Origin: Candidatus Puniceispirillum marinum IMCC1322
Lineage (GTDB): Bacteria; Pseudomonadota; Alphaproteobacteria; Puniceispirillales; Puniceispirillaceae
Length of the DNA stretch: 64,000 nt
Reading direction: 5' to 3'
NCBI RefSeq assembly: GCF_000024465.1
Contig: NC_014010.1
Coordinates: 2,641,001-2,705,000 of the forward strand
Positions 61,937 through 64,000 of this stretch are shown here, one piece after another. The translations under genes were made by a program, and so were the position numbers. Position 1 is the first letter of the stretch. Every line of letters starts with the position of its first letter. Below the pieces are notes generated by a model. The model ran no database searches, was not told the DNA's origin, and saw nothing but the letters and a program-made list of their open reading frames with translations.

Positions 61937-62175
61937 GTACCTCTATACCTATTTTTGTGGTGGCTGTTTTGAAGCATTACGGTTATGTTGAGGCAGGTTT
62001 TTGCCAAGGTCAATAAAGCATTGGCATTTTTTAACATTGATATGACCATTATGACGGGCGATGGTGTCGTAACTATTCCGGCAAAAGGTTATATCTAGGC
62101 TGGTTATCACCTCAAGATCGTGGCACATAGATGGTCGGATGATAACCATATTATTCAAGGACGAAGTTTGGGTTC

Positions 62176-62802
62176 ATGGCTGACATTTTTGACGAAATTG
62201 ATGAAGAGCTAAAGAAAGATCGCGCCGAATTGCTGTGGGCGCGATATGGCAAATATGTGATTGGTGCTTGTCTGGTGGTTGTTTTGGCCGTTGGTGGGCA
62301 TCAGGGGTATGGCATTTATTCTACCAAGCAGATTGAAAAGGCGGCTGATTTATATCACACATCTCTAAAGGCGGATGACGTGATTTCATCGCTGAATAAC
62401 AATGTCGATGAATTGACTGATGGCTACCAGATGCTGGCACGCTTTCAGATCGCCGCTGCCGAGGCCAGAGCTGGTGATCATGCGGCTGCACAAGCCAGCT
62501 ATAGCGCCCTTGCCGAAGACAAGAATATCGATCCGCTTTACCAGCAATTTGCCCAGCTATTATCCGTCATGAACGCGCCAGCTGATAGCAGTGTCCAGAG
62601 TCTGCAGGATCGTCTTGCCCCCCTCATCAGTGCGGCAGGCACTTGGCAGGGGCTGGCGCTTGAGCAAAGTGCAGGTCTTGATCTGCAGACTGGCAAGGTT
62701 GATGCGGCCAAGACCAAGCTGGAACAAATTGTCAAATTAACCGAAATTCCGCAGTCGTTACGTCAACGCGCCCAGCGGATGCTTGATATTCTCAACGCCT
62801 GA
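62176..62802 (+). CDS. YfgM-like TPR membrane protein
   Basis: A 208-residue inner-membrane protein: short cytosolic N-terminus, one membrane helix (KYVIGACLVVVLAVGGHQG), and a periplasmic helical repeat domain (ARFQIAAAEARAGDHAAAQA). This is the YfgM layout, and the next gene is bamB, the same order as in many proteobacteria. YfgM acts in periplasmic folding and stress in E. coli. Confidence 0.82.
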   Translation: MADIFDEIDEELKKDRAELLWARYGKYVIGACLVVVLAVGGHQGYGIYSTKQIEKAADLYHTSLKADDVISSLNNNVDELTDGYQMLARFQIAAAEARAGDHAAAQASYSALAEDKNIDPLYQQFAQLLSVMNAPADSSVQSLQDRLAPLISAAGTWQGLALEQSAGLDLQTGKVDAAKTKLEQIVKLTEIPQSLRQRAQRMLDILNA

Positions 62803-62838
62803 TCATTGATCATATCTGATAGCCTCTAGGAGCCTTGA

Positions 62839-64000
62839 ATGAAGATGCGCCTTACTATGCCCCAAGCTATGTTTCGTAACGGAAACAATCGAGCTGTATC
62901 GGTTATGGCTGGCATGGCGCTATTGGCTTTGTCAGCCTGTTCGCCGCCTGAAGCTATATTGCCAGGTGACCGTATTGCGGTGTTTGCAGGTGTTGACGCG
63001 ATCAGCGTTGATGCCGCGGCTTTTGATGAGGGTTCGAATTTGCCCGCACCGGTTGGGCTGGCATCGGCGACACATTCTGGCGGTTCGGCTGCGCATGCGG
63101 GGGGGCATCTGGATATTGATCTGCCGCTGAAAAAAATATGGTCAGTATCGATTGGCGGTGCTGGCAGTCAGCTTGTTGATCTGGCGCAACCAGTGATTGA
63201 TGGCGGCAGGGTATTTGCGGTTACGCCGCTAGGCCAGGTCACGGCGATTGACGTGCAAACAGGGACGTCGATCTGGTCAGTATCGATCGAAAGTTTTGCT
63301 GATGATCCGTTACCGGGTATTGGCGGCGGTGTTATGGTCAGTGGCGATCAGCTATTTGCACATGCTGGCGGGCATAAGTTGGCGGCTTTGTCGGTCGAAG
63401 ATGGCACCAGCCTATGGTCAATTGATCTGACCTTGCCGATCCGCGGTGGACCAACCGCGATTGACGACCAGGCTTTGGTTATTACCGATATTGACGGTAA
63501 TGTGATGGTGTTCAGCATGGAAGACGGTTCATCGCTGTGGGATCGTGCTGGCTTGCCATCAAGCACAATCATTTATGGGGCGCCATCGCCGGCCTATTAT
63601 GATGGCGAACTTGCGCTGGCGGGTGCGGGTGGCGAATTATCGTTACTTGATGCTACCGATGGTGAAATTATCTGGACCGAGTCATTGGCGGCCTTCAACC
63701 CGCGGACTCCTTTGCAGGGCATTGGTGATATTCGTGCCAATCCGGCGATTGATGGCGGACTTGTGTTTGCGATCAGTCAGTCTGGCCGTATGGCGGCGCT
63801 AAATGCACGTTCGGGTTTCATGCTCTGGGATCTGCCAATTTCGGGTGTTGAAATGCCATGGGTTGCAGGTGATACGGTTTTTGTGGTCTCGCTTGAAGGC
63901 CGCGTTTATGCCCTCCGCCGCGAAGATGGCATGGTGCGCTGGATCGCCGAACTGCCGGATGCTTTACCCGCTGGTGCTATGGCATCTGAAAATCTGACCC
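62839..64000 (+). CDS. bamB: Outer membrane assembly factor BamB (5' part, runs off right edge)
   Basis: An open frame of 387 codons with no stop in the window. ATG 62839 has AGGAG (62828-62832) 6 bases upstream. The N-terminus is a lipoprotein signal (VMAGMALLALSACSPPEAI, lipobox Cys after LSA), then PQQ-like beta-propeller repeats: WSVSIGGAGSQLV, FAVTPLGQVTAIDVQTGTSIW, AALSVEDGTSLWSID, LLDATDGEIIW, ALNARSGFMLWD, YALRREDGMVRWIAE. BamB is an outer-membrane lipoprotein of the BAM complex. It lies 36 bp after the YfgM-like gene. Confidence 0.9.
   Translation, partial: MKMRLTMPQAMFRNGNNRAVSVMAGMALLALSACSPPEAILPGDRIAVFAGVDAISVDAAAFDEGSNLPAPVGLASATHSGGSAAHAGGHLDIDLPLKKIWSVSIGGAGSQLVDLAQPVIDGGRVFAVTPLGQVTAIDVQTGTSIWSVSIESFADDPLPGIGGGVMVSGDQLFAHAGGHKLAALSVEDGTSLWSIDLTLPIRGGPTAIDDQALVITDIDGNVMVFSMEDGSSLWDRAGLPSSTIIYGAPSPAYYDGELALAGAGGELSLLDATDGEIIWTESLAAFNPRTPLQGIGDIRANPAIDGGLVFAISQSGRMAALNARSGFMLWDLPISGVEMPWVAGDTVFVVSLEGRVYALRREDGMVRWIAELPDALPAGAMASENLT

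Noticed and set aside
61949-62158. Leftward 69-aa frame between DUF2794 and the YfgM-like gene
   Set aside because: No ribosome site, His/Asn/Cys-rich chance composition; region is read as the promoter of the rightward genes.

Overview
The window looks like chromosome of a marine alphaproteobacterium. Several lineage-typical proteins of that class occur (DUF1489, DUF2794 and DUF3126 families, a RamB-type acyl regulator beside isocitrate lyase, a guaB-rsmB-like-guaA cluster, GlnE). Base composition is moderate and intergenic regions are short. The closest fit I can infer is the SAR116 (Puniceispirillum-like) group, but no rRNA gene is present to prove it. No tRNA, rRNA or CRISPR array was seen.

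Layout. 1-2692: start of an Amt-type ammonium transporter (runs off the left edge), a periplasmic histidine phosphatase, a DUF2938 membrane protein and a LysE-type exporter. 2718-5124: a promoter with four PhoB half-sites at an exact 11-bp period drives a PlcP-like metallophosphoesterase, translationally coupled to a GT4 glycosyltransferase fused to a complete DgkA-type diacylglycerol kinase. This reads as a phosphate-starvation membrane-lipid remodelling operon and is the most interesting system here. 5235-23944: GAF protein, folE with a divergent DHFR-like gene, several redox enzymes (aldo/keto reductase, GST, Old Yellow Enzyme, renalase-like and HI0933-like flavoproteins), cytochrome c', pgi, PhzF, a class V aminotransferase and a beta carbonic anhydrase. 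24076-31899: LysR regulator, glnK-amtB, and a four-gene BMP-type (nucleoside-like) ABC importer. 32117-40092: an acidic exported protein, hydroxypyruvate/glyoxylate reductase with glycerate kinase, isocitrate lyase divergent from its probable RamB-type regulator, and mgtE. 40137-53344: thermonuclease, MFS, glnE, MATE, rlmE, guaB, an RsmB-like methyltransferase with a 62-bp tandem repeat at its 3' end, and guaA.

53345-58621 is an AT-rich integrative element inserted exactly at the 3' end of guaA. It is bounded by a 12-bp direct repeat and has a tyrosine recombinase, four helically phased pairs of putative integrase arm sites, small phage-like genes, structured hairpins, an orphan exported protein and a decayed serine recombinase. 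58626-64000 returns to host sequence: small proteins, an argO-like exporter broken by a single-base frameshift, DUF3126, DUF2794, and a YfgM-like protein followed by the start of bamB.

Nitrogen (Amt, GlnK-AmtB, GlnE), phosphorus (Pho-controlled lipid operon) and C2/C3 carbon (AceA, RamB, hydroxypyruvate reductase, glycerate kinase) economy genes together fit an oligotrophic surface-ocean heterotroph. Functions are inferred from motifs and context read by eye; no database search was run.
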